Origin: Hominisplanchenecus murintestinalis
GTDB lineage: Bacteria > Bacillota > Clostridia > Lachnospirales > Lachnospiraceae
DNA length: 64,000 bases
Direction: 5' to 3'
Assembly (NCBI GenBank): GCA_004793585.1
Contig: SRZB01000001.1
Coordinates: 248,001-312,000, forward strand
In this document: piece after piece, positions 18,518 through 26,104 of the stretch
Layout of the letters: each line of letters begins with the position of its first letter
Numbering within the stretch: position 1 is the first letter of the stretch
Notes under the pieces: generated by a model
The model's input: only the letters and a program-made list of their open reading frames with translations
What the model was told of the DNA's origin: nothing
Database searches by the model: none
Program-made: the position numbers and the translations under genes

Positions 18518-18952
18518 ATGCTTGAAGATACATTAAAGGTACTTCCGGCCATAGACCAGATAGCAAACGGAAACCATTTGCTGATGATGAAAGCGGTAAT
18601 CCCCTATCTGCCCCAGCCTGCGCAGCAGATTATGGCTCTCTACGCCAAAGCGTCAGAGCTTACGAACATCCTTGGGTTTTACCAATCCTCACCTGATATG
18701 AGCGTCTGTTCCACAGATACCGGACATGTCCCGCTTTCCGACATGCTTCAGGACATTCGCTGTTTCTGCAGCCAGGAAACGCTAAATACCCTCGACCAGC
18801 TTTCCGGCCTGATGCAGATGATGGAACTGTTTGGCGTCATGCAGAATGCCAATGAAAATCCCGACATGCTGAAAAACCTCCTGACGCCGGAACAGCAGGT
18901 TATGTTTGAGACGTGCCAGTCCATGTTCGAAAACGATATCCCCAATGCCTGA
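18518..18952 (+). CDS. Conserved-type hypothetical protein, 144 residues
   Basis: A soluble, mostly helical, acidic and Met-rich protein with segments such as LMMKAVIPYLPQPAQQIMALYAKASEL and LDQLSGLMQMMELFGVM. AAGGAG precedes the ATG at good spacing. It sits 12 bp before a second small helical gene with which it is clearly co-transcribed. I do not recognise the family. The neighbourhood (Csp-like protease, Gly/Cys-rich protein) hints at sporulation. Confidence 0.72.
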   Translation: MLEDTLKVLPAIDQIANGNHLLMMKAVIPYLPQPAQQIMALYAKASELTNILGFYQSSPDMSVCSTDTGHVPLSDMLQDIRCFCSQETLNTLDQLSGLMQMMELFGVMQNANENPDMLKNLLTPEQQVMFETCQSMFENDIPNA

Positions 18953-18964
18953 AAGGAGACTTTT

Positions 18965-19240
18965 ATGAGTGATACCAGTTGGATGAACAATCCGAACCTG
19001 AAAAATATCGACCCCGCAAAGCTGCAGATGCTCATGTCCATGTCTGAGCAGACAGCAGATAAAAAACAGAACGAACTGCTTCCATTCCTGATGGCAGCCG
19101 CTTCACAGTCACGCTCAAACGGAATGACTTTCTCTCCTGATGAGACAGATACTATTATAGAAGTACTGAAAATGGGAAAATCCCCTGAAGAAATTGCAAA
19201 AATGGAAAAAATCCGCACGATGATGAAACTTTTAAAATAG
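18965..19240 (+). CDS. Hypothetical helical protein, 91 residues
   Basis: A Met-rich helical protein (KLQMLMSMSEQTADKKQNELLPFLMAAASQ) ending in a helix EEIAKMEKIRTMMKLLK. It shares style and Met content with the preceding 144-aa protein, and the C-terminal half resembles a shortened version of it, so the two may be distant paralogues that form a complex. It has a strong RBS (AAAGGAGA). Function unknown. Confidence 0.72.
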   Translation: MSDTSWMNNPNLKNIDPAKLQMLMSMSEQTADKKQNELLPFLMAAASQSRSNGMTFSPDETDTIIEVLKMGKSPEEIAKMEKIRTMMKLLK

Positions 19241-19269
19241 CGGCTCCTTCTCAGAGCCGCCCCACACGG

Positions 19270-19305
19270 AAGGAAATGAGACCGGATATGCCCGTCTCAT
19301 TTCCT
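19270..19305. terminator. Strong hairpin terminator between convergent genes
   Basis: AAGGAAATGAGAC (19270-19282) pairs with GTCTCATTTCCTT (19293-19305). A smaller GCGGCTC/GAGCCGC hairpin lies just upstream at 19240-19260. Both sit between the two helical genes and the convergent AIM24 gene and may work in both directions. Confidence 0.7.
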
Positions 19306-19382
19306 TTCTGCATTTTCGTCTTATATCCCGCTATTTCATCCGATAACTGCGCACTAAAAGTCTAACAGCCTTTGCTCACAAA

Positions 19383-20135
19383 CTATCTCCCCCAAGTCTG
19401 CCTTGACGGACGCCGCCCGGAATCTCCCCCATCCATTCCAAGGTTAATCCCTGAATTTCTCTCTTTCGGCTGAATCAGGACAGACGCCCTCTGATTCCCC
19501 GTCCACTGGAACATATAACTCTCACCGGACGCTCCCCTGGAACCGAGAAGATTTTTCCAGGACATAGCCAGTTCAAAACTCGGATCTGCCCCTGTCCAGC
19601 ATACCACCGCATCCGGGTCTGCTTCCAGAGTCGTACCGCTCTGCTCGTTGCTGAGAATAATGGGATTTCCCTCGGAAAGCACTACGGCGTACGCATTCGG
19701 CCCTCTCCCTGTAAGGGTAGATGTGGCCCATCCTTTCTGAGAAATAACGCCCTGCGCAAGAAAACGAATGCCGTACTTACAATCCTCCGTAAACGCCAGC
19801 AGGTTCTCAGATTCCACGGAAAGCGTCTCCCCCTGGCGCAGAGGAACCACTATCACATGCTGTTCCTCATTCGCATAATAGGTAATACTCTGCCCGCTCA
19901 TCGTAACCTTTGTAAGCGGAAGGTTTTCTCCGGTAAACCGCCGTCCAATCTGTCCAATCAGCGCCTGCATTGGGTTTCCCTCCGGTCCAAGCAGGCATTT
20001 TTCAAACTTAAAGTTTTTGTTCCCCGGACACTCACCTCCGATAAAAGCGCCTGTTTTTGTAAACAGGACATCCTGCCCATATCCGTCCGACTCCACCTTT
20101 AATGTCAGTTCATTCACTACCTCTAATCTTAACAT
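19383..20135 (-). CDS. AIM24-family protein
   Basis: A 250-residue beta-rich protein of the AIM24 family (N-terminal DVLFTKTGAFIGG, central VIVVPLRQGETLSVESENLLAF, then FLAQGVISQKGWATSTLTGRGP). The last ~30 residues are a low-complexity Gly/Arg/Ser tail (GMDGGDSGRRPSRQTWGR). The bacterial function is not established. Co-occurrence with TerD-domain proteins is common. It begins 15 bp after the TerD gene with a GGAGG, so they form a two-gene operon. Confidence 0.82.
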   Translation of the reverse strand: MLRLEVVNELTLKVESDGYGQDVLFTKTGAFIGGECPGNKNFKFEKCLLGPEGNPMQALIGQIGRRFTGENLPLTKVTMSGQSITYYANEEQHVIVVPLRQGETLSVESENLLAFTEDCKYGIRFLAQGVISQKGWATSTLTGRGPNAYAVVLSEGNPIILSNEQSGTTLEADPDAVVCWTGADPSFELAMSWKNLLGSRGASGESYMFQWTGNQRASVLIQPKERNSGINLGMDGGDSGRRPSRQTWGR

Positions 20136-20150
20136 TTGTACCTCCGCCTT

Positions 20151-20987
20151 TTACTCTACCTGAACTCCGTATAACCCACACAAACCTTCCAAATCCCTGT
20201 CTACACCGTTTCCCACCGCATTAAATCTCCACTCGCCGTTTTTCTCGTAAAGTTCTCCTACAACCATAGATATCACGTTGCTGTAATACTCATCCAGCCG
20301 GAAACGCAGGATTCCTTTTCCCATTCTCCCGTCTCTCACCTGAATATACGCATCAGACACCATCCCGAAATTCAGCCTCTGCCGCAATGCCTCATGAATT
20401 GTAAGGATAAAAACAATTCTTTTCACACTGGGGTGCAATTTTTTCAAATCTATGCTGAGAGTCTCCTCTCCCGTGCCTCCGCGTTCTCCGTGATGTACGA
20501 CGCTTCCGTCCGGGCTTGAAGTCTGTCCGTAAAATACAAACCACTCATCCCCCACCACTTTTCCATTACTCCCCAAAAGAAATGCCGAAGCATCCATATC
20601 ACATGCCGGATTTTGAACTCTCCAGCCCAGGCTCACCTCTACTGCCGTAAGATTCGGATTTTCCCGCATCAGTGACAGTTTCTGTCCCTTTCTCAGTATC
20701 TCGCCCGGGCTCACGGAATCTCCCGCGGATACCTCGCGCCTCGATACAGTCTGCCACGGCTGGGACTGCGATACACGTCCGGGGACTGTCTGCCCTGGCT
20801 GGGGTCGGACTGTCCGATTGGACTGAGCGGCCTGCCTGAACTGCCCCGGCGAAGCCTGCGGCAATGGCTGCATAATACTTCCCATCAGTTGGCAAAGCGG
20901 CTGTGGCTGACGAATTCTTCTTTCCACATCTGCCGCCATATTCCCCAGACTTTCCGGAGATTTTATCTTCATTGGAATATCAATCAC
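20151..20987 (-). CDS. TerD-domain protein with Pro/Gln-rich N-terminal extension
   Basis: The C-terminal ~190 residues form a TerD (tellurium-resistance/stress) domain: LRKGQKLSL, VEVSLGWRV, CDMDASAFLL (acidic Ca2+-binding region), GDEWFVFYGQ, GEETLSIDL and the end RFRLDEYY. The N-terminal ~90 residues are Gln/Pro/Ser-rich and presumably disordered (for example RTVRPQPGQTVPGRVSQSQP). The start is GTG with AGAGG upstream. TerD proteins are linked to envelope or phage stress responses. Pairing with AIM24 suggests a membrane-associated stress complex, which is inference. Confidence 0.85.
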   Translation of the reverse strand: MIDIPMKIKSPESLGNMAADVERRIRQPQPLCQLMGSIMQPLPQASPGQFRQAAQSNRTVRPQPGQTVPGRVSQSQPWQTVSRREVSAGDSVSPGEILRKGQKLSLMRENPNLTAVEVSLGWRVQNPACDMDASAFLLGSNGKVVGDEWFVFYGQTSSPDGSVVHHGERGGTGEETLSIDLKKLHPSVKRIVFILTIHEALRQRLNFGMVSDAYIQVRDGRMGKGILRFRLDEYYSNVISMVVGELYEKNGEWRFNAVGNGVDRDLEGLCGLYGVQVE

Positions 20988-21137
20988 TTAGTCACCTCTT
21001 ATGCCTGCTCTCTGTTACTGCAATATAGCCGGGACATTTCCACTCACGGCTGTCCCGGCAAAACTCAACCATCCTTCTTAACATTCTCTCACATCTGTCT
21101 CGAAATATTTTTCATTTTTCTGCAGACTTAAATCCCA

Positions 21138-22256
21138 TCATATCTTCACCAGCTCGTACTGATCCGTTCCCAGACCAATCTTAACTGCGTGGGCAATGCA
21201 GGATTTCCACTCCGTATCCGGATGCGTCATATGGAAATGATCATGCCCCTCATCAACGCCATGTTTTTCTAAATTCTCTCCCAGGATACTCTCTTTTACC
21301 GGAGTCATCTGATTGCACAGATCCGCACATGCCTGATCCAGCGCCACCGGGTCAAAAGACGCCAGCATACCCACATTCGGAATAATCGGAATATCGTTCT
21401 CTGCATGGCAGTCACAATTCGGAGACACATCGCATATCAGAGATACATGGAAACATGGGCGGTTCCGGCACACAGCCAGGCTATACTCTGCCATCTTGTA
21501 ATTCAGCACAGCGATAGAATCACTGAAATCTGCCGCAATGGCATCTTTCGGGCAGACTGCCAGACAGCGTCCGCATCCCACGCATTTCTCATGGTCAATC
21601 TCTGCCTTCCTATCAGATATCTGCGGTGCATCGTGGGCGCAGATTCTGCTGCACGCCCCGCATCCCACACATAAATCCCGGTCTACGCTGGGCTTTCCGT
21701 CACAGTGCTGCTCCATCTTTCCTGCCCGCGAGCCGCATCCCATACCAATATTCTTCAACGCACCGCCAAACCCAGCCATCTCATGTCCCTTAAAATGAGT
21801 TAGAGAAATGAAAACATCCGCATCCATAATGGCATGTCCAATCTTCGCTTCTTTAACGTATTCCCCATCAATCGGCACAAGAGTTTCATCCGTTCCCTTC
21901 AGACCATCCCCAATCAGCACATGGCATCCTGTCTGCAGCGGTGAAAATCCATTCACATAAGCCGTATCCAGATGATCCAGCGCATTCTTACGGCTGCCTA
22001 CATATAGTGTGTTACAGTCTGTAAGATATGGTTTTCCCCCAAGCTCCTTCACATAATCCGCCACAACCTTTGCATAATTCGGGCGCAGGAACGCCAGATT
22101 TCCATACTCTCCAAAATGAATCTTAATTGCAGCATATTTATCCGTAAAATCAATATTCTCAAATCCTGCCGTTTTCATCAAACGGTGAAGCTTCTGCAGC
22201 AAATTCTCATGCGCCGTAGCTTTAAATGTCGTAAAATAAACCTTTGCTTGTTCCAT
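21138..22256 (-). CDS. DUF362 protein with two 4Fe-4S clusters
   Basis: A 372-residue protein. The N-terminal ~190 residues are the DUF362 fold (AAIKIHFGEYGNLAFLRP, FISLTHFKGHEMAGFGGALKNIGMG). Then comes a ferredoxin insert with CVGCGACSRIC and CVGCGRCLAVCPKDAI, each a CxxCxxCxxxC cluster site, with DUF362 resuming afterwards. It probably handles electron transfer with an unknown partner. GGAGG is well placed, and the gene stands alone between unrelated genes. Confidence 0.88.
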   Translation of the reverse strand: MEQAKVYFTTFKATAHENLLQKLHRLMKTAGFENIDFTDKYAAIKIHFGEYGNLAFLRPNYAKVVADYVKELGGKPYLTDCNTLYVGSRKNALDHLDTAYVNGFSPLQTGCHVLIGDGLKGTDETLVPIDGEYVKEAKIGHAIMDADVFISLTHFKGHEMAGFGGALKNIGMGCGSRAGKMEQHCDGKPSVDRDLCVGCGACSRICAHDAPQISDRKAEIDHEKCVGCGRCLAVCPKDAIAADFSDSIAVLNYKMAEYSLAVCRNRPCFHVSLICDVSPNCDCHAENDIPIIPNVGMLASFDPVALDQACADLCNQMTPVKESILGENLEKHGVDEGHDHFHMTHPDTEWKSCIAHAVKIGLGTDQYELVKI

Positions 22257-22508
22257 GCTTATCCTCCTTGAGATTGTTTTTCATTAATTATACTAAAAAA
22301 AGCAGGTATTTTCCAGTGTTTAAACCATTATAATTCATATAATCCAAGCCAAATACTATAAAATTCTCTGCTTCTATTCTTCTTGTCAATGGCATTGCAA
22401 TCACCATATCTAAAACACCTCTCAAAATCACCTGGACTTTGAATATCTTCCATGTTATCATAATCAATAAACTATCACAAAATGACAGCAAAACCAGGAG
22501 GATTCCAA

Positions 22509-23522
22509 ATGTATCAGGCATCTGAAACACGCTATGAAAACATGATATACTGCCAGTCAGGCGAAAGCGGCCTGCGCCTGCCTCACATGTCTTTAGGACT
22601 CTGGCATAATTTTGGCGACAACTCATCTTATGAAAACATGAAGCAGCTTTGTTTTACTGCTTTTGACCACGGCATCATCCACTTTGATTTAGCAAACAAT
22701 TACGGCCCGGAACCAGGCAGCGCTGAAAAGAACCTGGGGCTTATCCTGAAAGAAAACTTCCAGGCTTACCGGGATGAACTCGTCATCAGCACGAAGGCCG
22801 GATATGAAATGTGGGCAGGTCCTTATGGAAACTGGGGCAGCCGCAAATCTCTCCTAGCCAGCCTGGATCAGAGCCTGAAGCGTATGGGGCTGGAATATGT
22901 AGATATTTTTTACCACCACCGAATGGACTTTTCAACTCCGCTTGAGGAAACTATGGGGGCGCTCGCCCAGGCGGTACAAAGCGGAAAAGCACTTTATGTG
23001 GGTCTGTCCAATTATGATGGCAAACGCTTAAAGAAAGCCTCCGCGATTCTGCAAGAACTGCGCTGCCCTTTCGTCATCTGCCAAAACCGCTATTCTATTT
23101 TCGACCGCACCATTGAAAACAACGGCTTAAAGCAAGCCGCCGATGAGCTTGGAAAGGGCATCATCGCTTTCAGCCCTCTCGCTCAGGGAATGCTGACAGA
23201 CCGCTATCTGGACGGCATCCCGGAAGACAGCCGCGCCAAAGCTGACGCACGCTATTTAAAAGAATCTGCCCTTACCCCGAAGCGCCTTGCCCTTATCCGG
23301 GAACTGAATGCGCTGGCCGCCGAACGCGGACAGACCCTGTCGCAGATGGCGCTGTCCTGGGTTCTTAACAGCAGCGAAATTACCAGCGTCCTGATTGGCG
23401 CTTCCAAACCTTCACAAATTCTTGAGAATCTGAAAGCTGTCGAAGACATCTACTATTTTACTGATGAAGAACTCCGCATCATTGACGATATTGCTTCCAG
23501 GCAGGTATACAACACACGGTAA
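22509..23522 (+). CDS. Aldo/keto reductase, YghZ-like
   Basis: A 337-residue NADPH-dependent (beta/alpha)8 reductase. Motifs are SLGLWHNFGD near the N-terminus, HFDLANNYGPEPGSAEKNLG (catalytic Asp and Tyr), VISTKAGYEMWAGPYG with the catalytic Lys, VDIFYHHRMD, GLSNYDGKRL and the cofactor-binding SSEITSVLIGASKPSQILENL. The closest type I know is YghZ (glyceraldehyde/methylglyoxal reductase). The start was chosen by AGGAGG seven bases upstream. It is monocistronic with a terminator. Confidence 0.9.
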   Translation: MYQASETRYENMIYCQSGESGLRLPHMSLGLWHNFGDNSSYENMKQLCFTAFDHGIIHFDLANNYGPEPGSAEKNLGLILKENFQAYRDELVISTKAGYEMWAGPYGNWGSRKSLLASLDQSLKRMGLEYVDIFYHHRMDFSTPLEETMGALAQAVQSGKALYVGLSNYDGKRLKKASAILQELRCPFVICQNRYSIFDRTIENNGLKQAADELGKGIIAFSPLAQGMLTDRYLDGIPEDSRAKADARYLKESALTPKRLALIRELNALAAERGQTLSQMALSWVLNSSEITSVLIGASKPSQILENLKAVEDIYYFTDEELRIIDDIASRQVYNTR

Positions 23523-23538
23523 TCAGAATATAACAAAT

Positions 23539-23576
23539 GCTCCCATACCAGATACTGGATATGGGAGCCGTTTTTT
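23539..23576 (+). terminator. Terminator of the aldo/keto reductase gene
   Basis: GCTCCCATA and TATGGGAGC form a 9-bp perfect stem followed by CG and six T. It starts 16 bp after the stop codon and also separates the convergent glgA. Confidence 0.88.
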
Positions 23577-23590
23577 ATTCTTACATATTC

Positions 23591-25036
23591 CTAGAAACCT
23601 GCCAGCCAGTCATAAAGCTCCTGATATTTCATCGCAGATGCTTTCCAGGAGAAATCTGCCGCCATAGCTCTGTCAATAATCTTATTCCACTCGCGCTTTT
23701 TCTCAATATAAACAGAATGGGCATATCTGATGGTATTGAACATTTCGTGGGCATTATAGTTCGCAAAGCTGAATCCCGTTCCGGTTCCCTCGAACTCATT
23801 GTACGGCCATACCGTATCTTTCAGACCGCCTGTCTCCCGGACAATCGGCACGGTTCCGTAACGGAGACTCATGAGCTGGCTCAGCCCGCACGGTTCAAAC
23901 AAAGATGGCATCAGGAACGCGTCGCAGCCCGCATAGATTTTGTGGGAAAGCGCCTCGGAATAGTAAATATTCGCCGATACCTTTCCTGGATATTTCCATG
24001 CAAAGTAACGGAACGCATTCTCATACTTCTCTTCACCCGTTCCCAGAACTGCAATCTGCAGATCCTGCTGGCAGATTTCGTCCATCATGTAATTAATCAG
24101 GTCGAAGCCTTTCTGGTCTGTCAAACGTGATACAATACCTATCAGAAACTTCTTGTCATTTACTTCCAGTCCCAGCTCTTCCTGGAGCGCACGTTTATTT
24201 TTCGCTTTTTCTTTACGGAAATTCTTCGCATTGTAATTCTTTGCAATATACTTATCCGTCTCAGGATTGTACTCATCGTAATCAATACCATTCAAAATTC
24301 CACGGAGACTGTTGGCGCGGGCATTTAAAAGCCCATCCAGATTTTCACCGTAGAACGCCGTCTTAATTTCTTCTGCATACGTATTGCTCACCGTAGTAAT
24401 CGCGTCTGCGTATACCAGTCCGCCTTTCAGATAATTCGCATCCCCATATGCCTCCAGCTTATCCGGCGTGAAGAAATAGCTGGGCAGGCCTGTAATATCT
24501 TTGACTGTTTTCATATCCCATACGCCCTGGAACTTCAGGTTATGTATCGTCATAACCGTCTTGATTCCGCGGAAAAACTCGCCCTGCTGGAATGTATCTT
24601 TCAGATACACCGGAATCAGGCCGGTCTGCCAATCATGGCAATGGATGATATCCGGCCGGAAATCCAACACCGGAAGGGCAGAAAGCGCCGCTCTTGAGAA
24701 AAATGCAAATTTCTCAATATCCTCATAGATATTTCCGTAAGGCTTTGGCCCCGCAAAGTAATACTCATTGTCAATAAAATAATAGGTAATTCCGTCATAC
24801 TGCATTTCCAGGATTCCCACATACTGGCTGCGCCAGTTCATTTCCATATAAAAGTGAGCCCGGTACTGCATCTGGTTCTTAAATTCCTCTTTCATGCACA
24901 TGTATTTTGGAACAATCACACGTACGTCGAAATATTCCTTATCGAAACATTTCGGAAGCGAACCTACAACATCCGCAAGTCCTCCTGTCTTGATAAACGG
25001 AACGCATTCAGAAGCAACAAATAGTATCTTCTTCAT
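23591..25036 (-). CDS. glgA: Glycogen synthase, ADP-glucose type (GT5)
   Basis: A 481-residue GT-B glycosyltransferase that extends alpha-1,4-glucan from ADP-glucose, used for glycogen storage and often induced before sporulation. The N-terminal motif KTGGLADVVGSLPK (about residues 17-30) is diagnostic. IVSRLTDQKGFDLI and the C-terminal MPSLFEPCGLSQLMSLRYGTVPIVRETGGL complete the donor site. GGAGG precedes the ATG. It is not next to other glg genes here, and is followed upstream by spo0A on the same strand. Confidence 0.96.
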   Translation of the reverse strand: MKKILFVASECVPFIKTGGLADVVGSLPKCFDKEYFDVRVIVPKYMCMKEEFKNQMQYRAHFYMEMNWRSQYVGILEMQYDGITYYFIDNEYYFAGPKPYGNIYEDIEKFAFFSRAALSALPVLDFRPDIIHCHDWQTGLIPVYLKDTFQQGEFFRGIKTVMTIHNLKFQGVWDMKTVKDITGLPSYFFTPDKLEAYGDANYLKGGLVYADAITTVSNTYAEEIKTAFYGENLDGLLNARANSLRGILNGIDYDEYNPETDKYIAKNYNAKNFRKEKAKNKRALQEELGLEVNDKKFLIGIVSRLTDQKGFDLINYMMDEICQQDLQIAVLGTGEEKYENAFRYFAWKYPGKVSANIYYSEALSHKIYAGCDAFLMPSLFEPCGLSQLMSLRYGTVPIVRETGGLKDTVWPYNEFEGTGTGFSFANYNAHEMFNTIRYAHSVYIEKKREWNKIIDRAMAADFSWKASAMKYQELYDWLAGF

Positions 25037-25112
25037 AGAAAAACCCTCCTAATTAGCATTAAAAGCCATTTTTTCTATTATACCTCATTTTGCCTCCAAT
25101 GAAAAGCAATCC

Positions 25113-25910
25113 TTATATATTTTTATATTCTAAACGAATTTTATCTGCAATCAGCGCTATAAATTCGGAATTCGTGGGCTTACCCTTTCCATTATGAACC
25201 GTATATCCAAACAGTTCGTCAATCGTATCCATCTTTCCGCGGCTCCATGCTACTTCAATCGCATGCCTTATGGCACGTTCTACACGGCTAGGCGTGGTCT
25301 GGTGCTTCTTGGCAATTGTTGGATACAAGATTTTTGTGATGGAATTCAGCATATCCATATCACTTACAGACATGATGATTGAATCTCTCAGGTACTGATA
25401 GCCTTTGATATGTGCCGGAACGCCAATCTCATGAATAATATTTGTAACATCCGTTTCCAGGTTGCGCTCCATATATTCGTTTTTGCTTTCGTATGCATTT
25501 ACTTTTCGCACCTCTGCAAAATTCTTTTCCCGTCCCGACCGGATATGCTTAATCCGGCTAATCACCATATCATTATCAAAGGGCTTCAAAATCAGGTAGT
25601 CCGCTCCCAGCGCAAAGGCATCTTCCATGATTTTTTCCTGGCTTACTGCAGTAATCACAATAAACGCCGGATGCTTTTTCAGCTCTCTGTCCTCTTTCAC
25701 CCGCTCCATCACGGTCAGCCCGTCCAGTTTTGGCATGATAATATCCATCAGCACCACATCCGGCTGTTTTTCATGGATAACATCCATCAGCACTTCTCCA
25801 TTTTCCGCCTTGCCTACTACCTCCAGCTCCTCATCACTGTTCACGATATTCTCCAGCAGCTGCGCCACCCTCACATTGTCGTCGGCAATCGCAATACTTA
25901 TTTTGTCCAT
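25113..25910 (-). CDS. spo0A: Sporulation master regulator Spo0A
   Basis: A 265-residue response regulator. The receiver domain has the acidic pair Asp10/Asp11, phosphoacceptor Asp56 ([13 protein letters not shown]), a Thr in FIVITAV and Lys in ILKPFD. The C-terminal DNA-binding domain has the highly conserved [18 protein letters not shown] helix. The ATG at 25910 follows GGAGG at 8 bases; a TTG one codon earlier is less likely. The promoter region carries two 0A boxes, so autoregulation is expected. A spoIVB gene often lies near spo0A but is not next to it here. Confidence 0.97.
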   Translation of the reverse strand: MDKISIAIADDNVRVAQLLENIVNSDEELEVVGKAENGEVLMDVIHEKQPDVVLMDIIMPKLDGLTVMERVKEDRELKKHPAFIVITAVSQEKIMEDAFALGADYLILKPFDNDMVISRIKHIRSGREKNFAEVRKVNAYESKNEYMERNLETDVTNIIHEIGVPAHIKGYQYLRDSIIMSVSDMDMLNSITKILYPTIAKKHQTTPSRVERAIRHAIEVAWSRGKMDTIDELFGYTVHNGKGKPTNSEFIALIADKIRLEYKNI

Positions 25911-25977
25911 CAAAGAATCCTCCCCTTTTTACAATATTTTTCGCCACATAAACATGCCGTCGGCAAAACCCTCTTGT

Positions 25978-26006
25978 ATTATATAAACGCTTCCATTTAT
26001 TGGCAA
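25978..26006 (-). promoter_or_regulatory. Vegetative promoter of spo0A
   Basis: On the minus strand TTGCCA (26001-26006), a 17-bp spacer and a perfect TATAAT (25978-25983). This predicts a transcript start about 60 bp before the spo0A ATG. Confidence 0.78.
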
Positions 26007-26025
26007 GGGAAAGTTATTGCTGTAA

Positions 26026-26094
26026 TTCGACAAAATTTTCTCTATTTCCGGCCTTCCTGCGCAATCCTGCCGCCATTTTCTACATTTTTCGACA
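26026..26094 (-). promoter_or_regulatory. Two 0A boxes upstream of spo0A
   Basis: TGTCGAA, the Spo0A recognition core, occurs on the minus strand at 26026-26032 and at 26088-26094 (the latter as TTGTCGAAAAA). The first lies about 20 bp upstream of the -35. The arrangement fits Spo0A~P autoregulation known in Bacillus and Clostridium. The second box is at the very end of the HelD gene region. Confidence 0.7.
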
Positions 26095-26104
26095 ATCTTC
26101 TTTC

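Noticed and set aside
24127-24366. Short plus-strand frames over glgA
   Set aside because: They are antisense to a fully conserved enzyme and carry no start signals.
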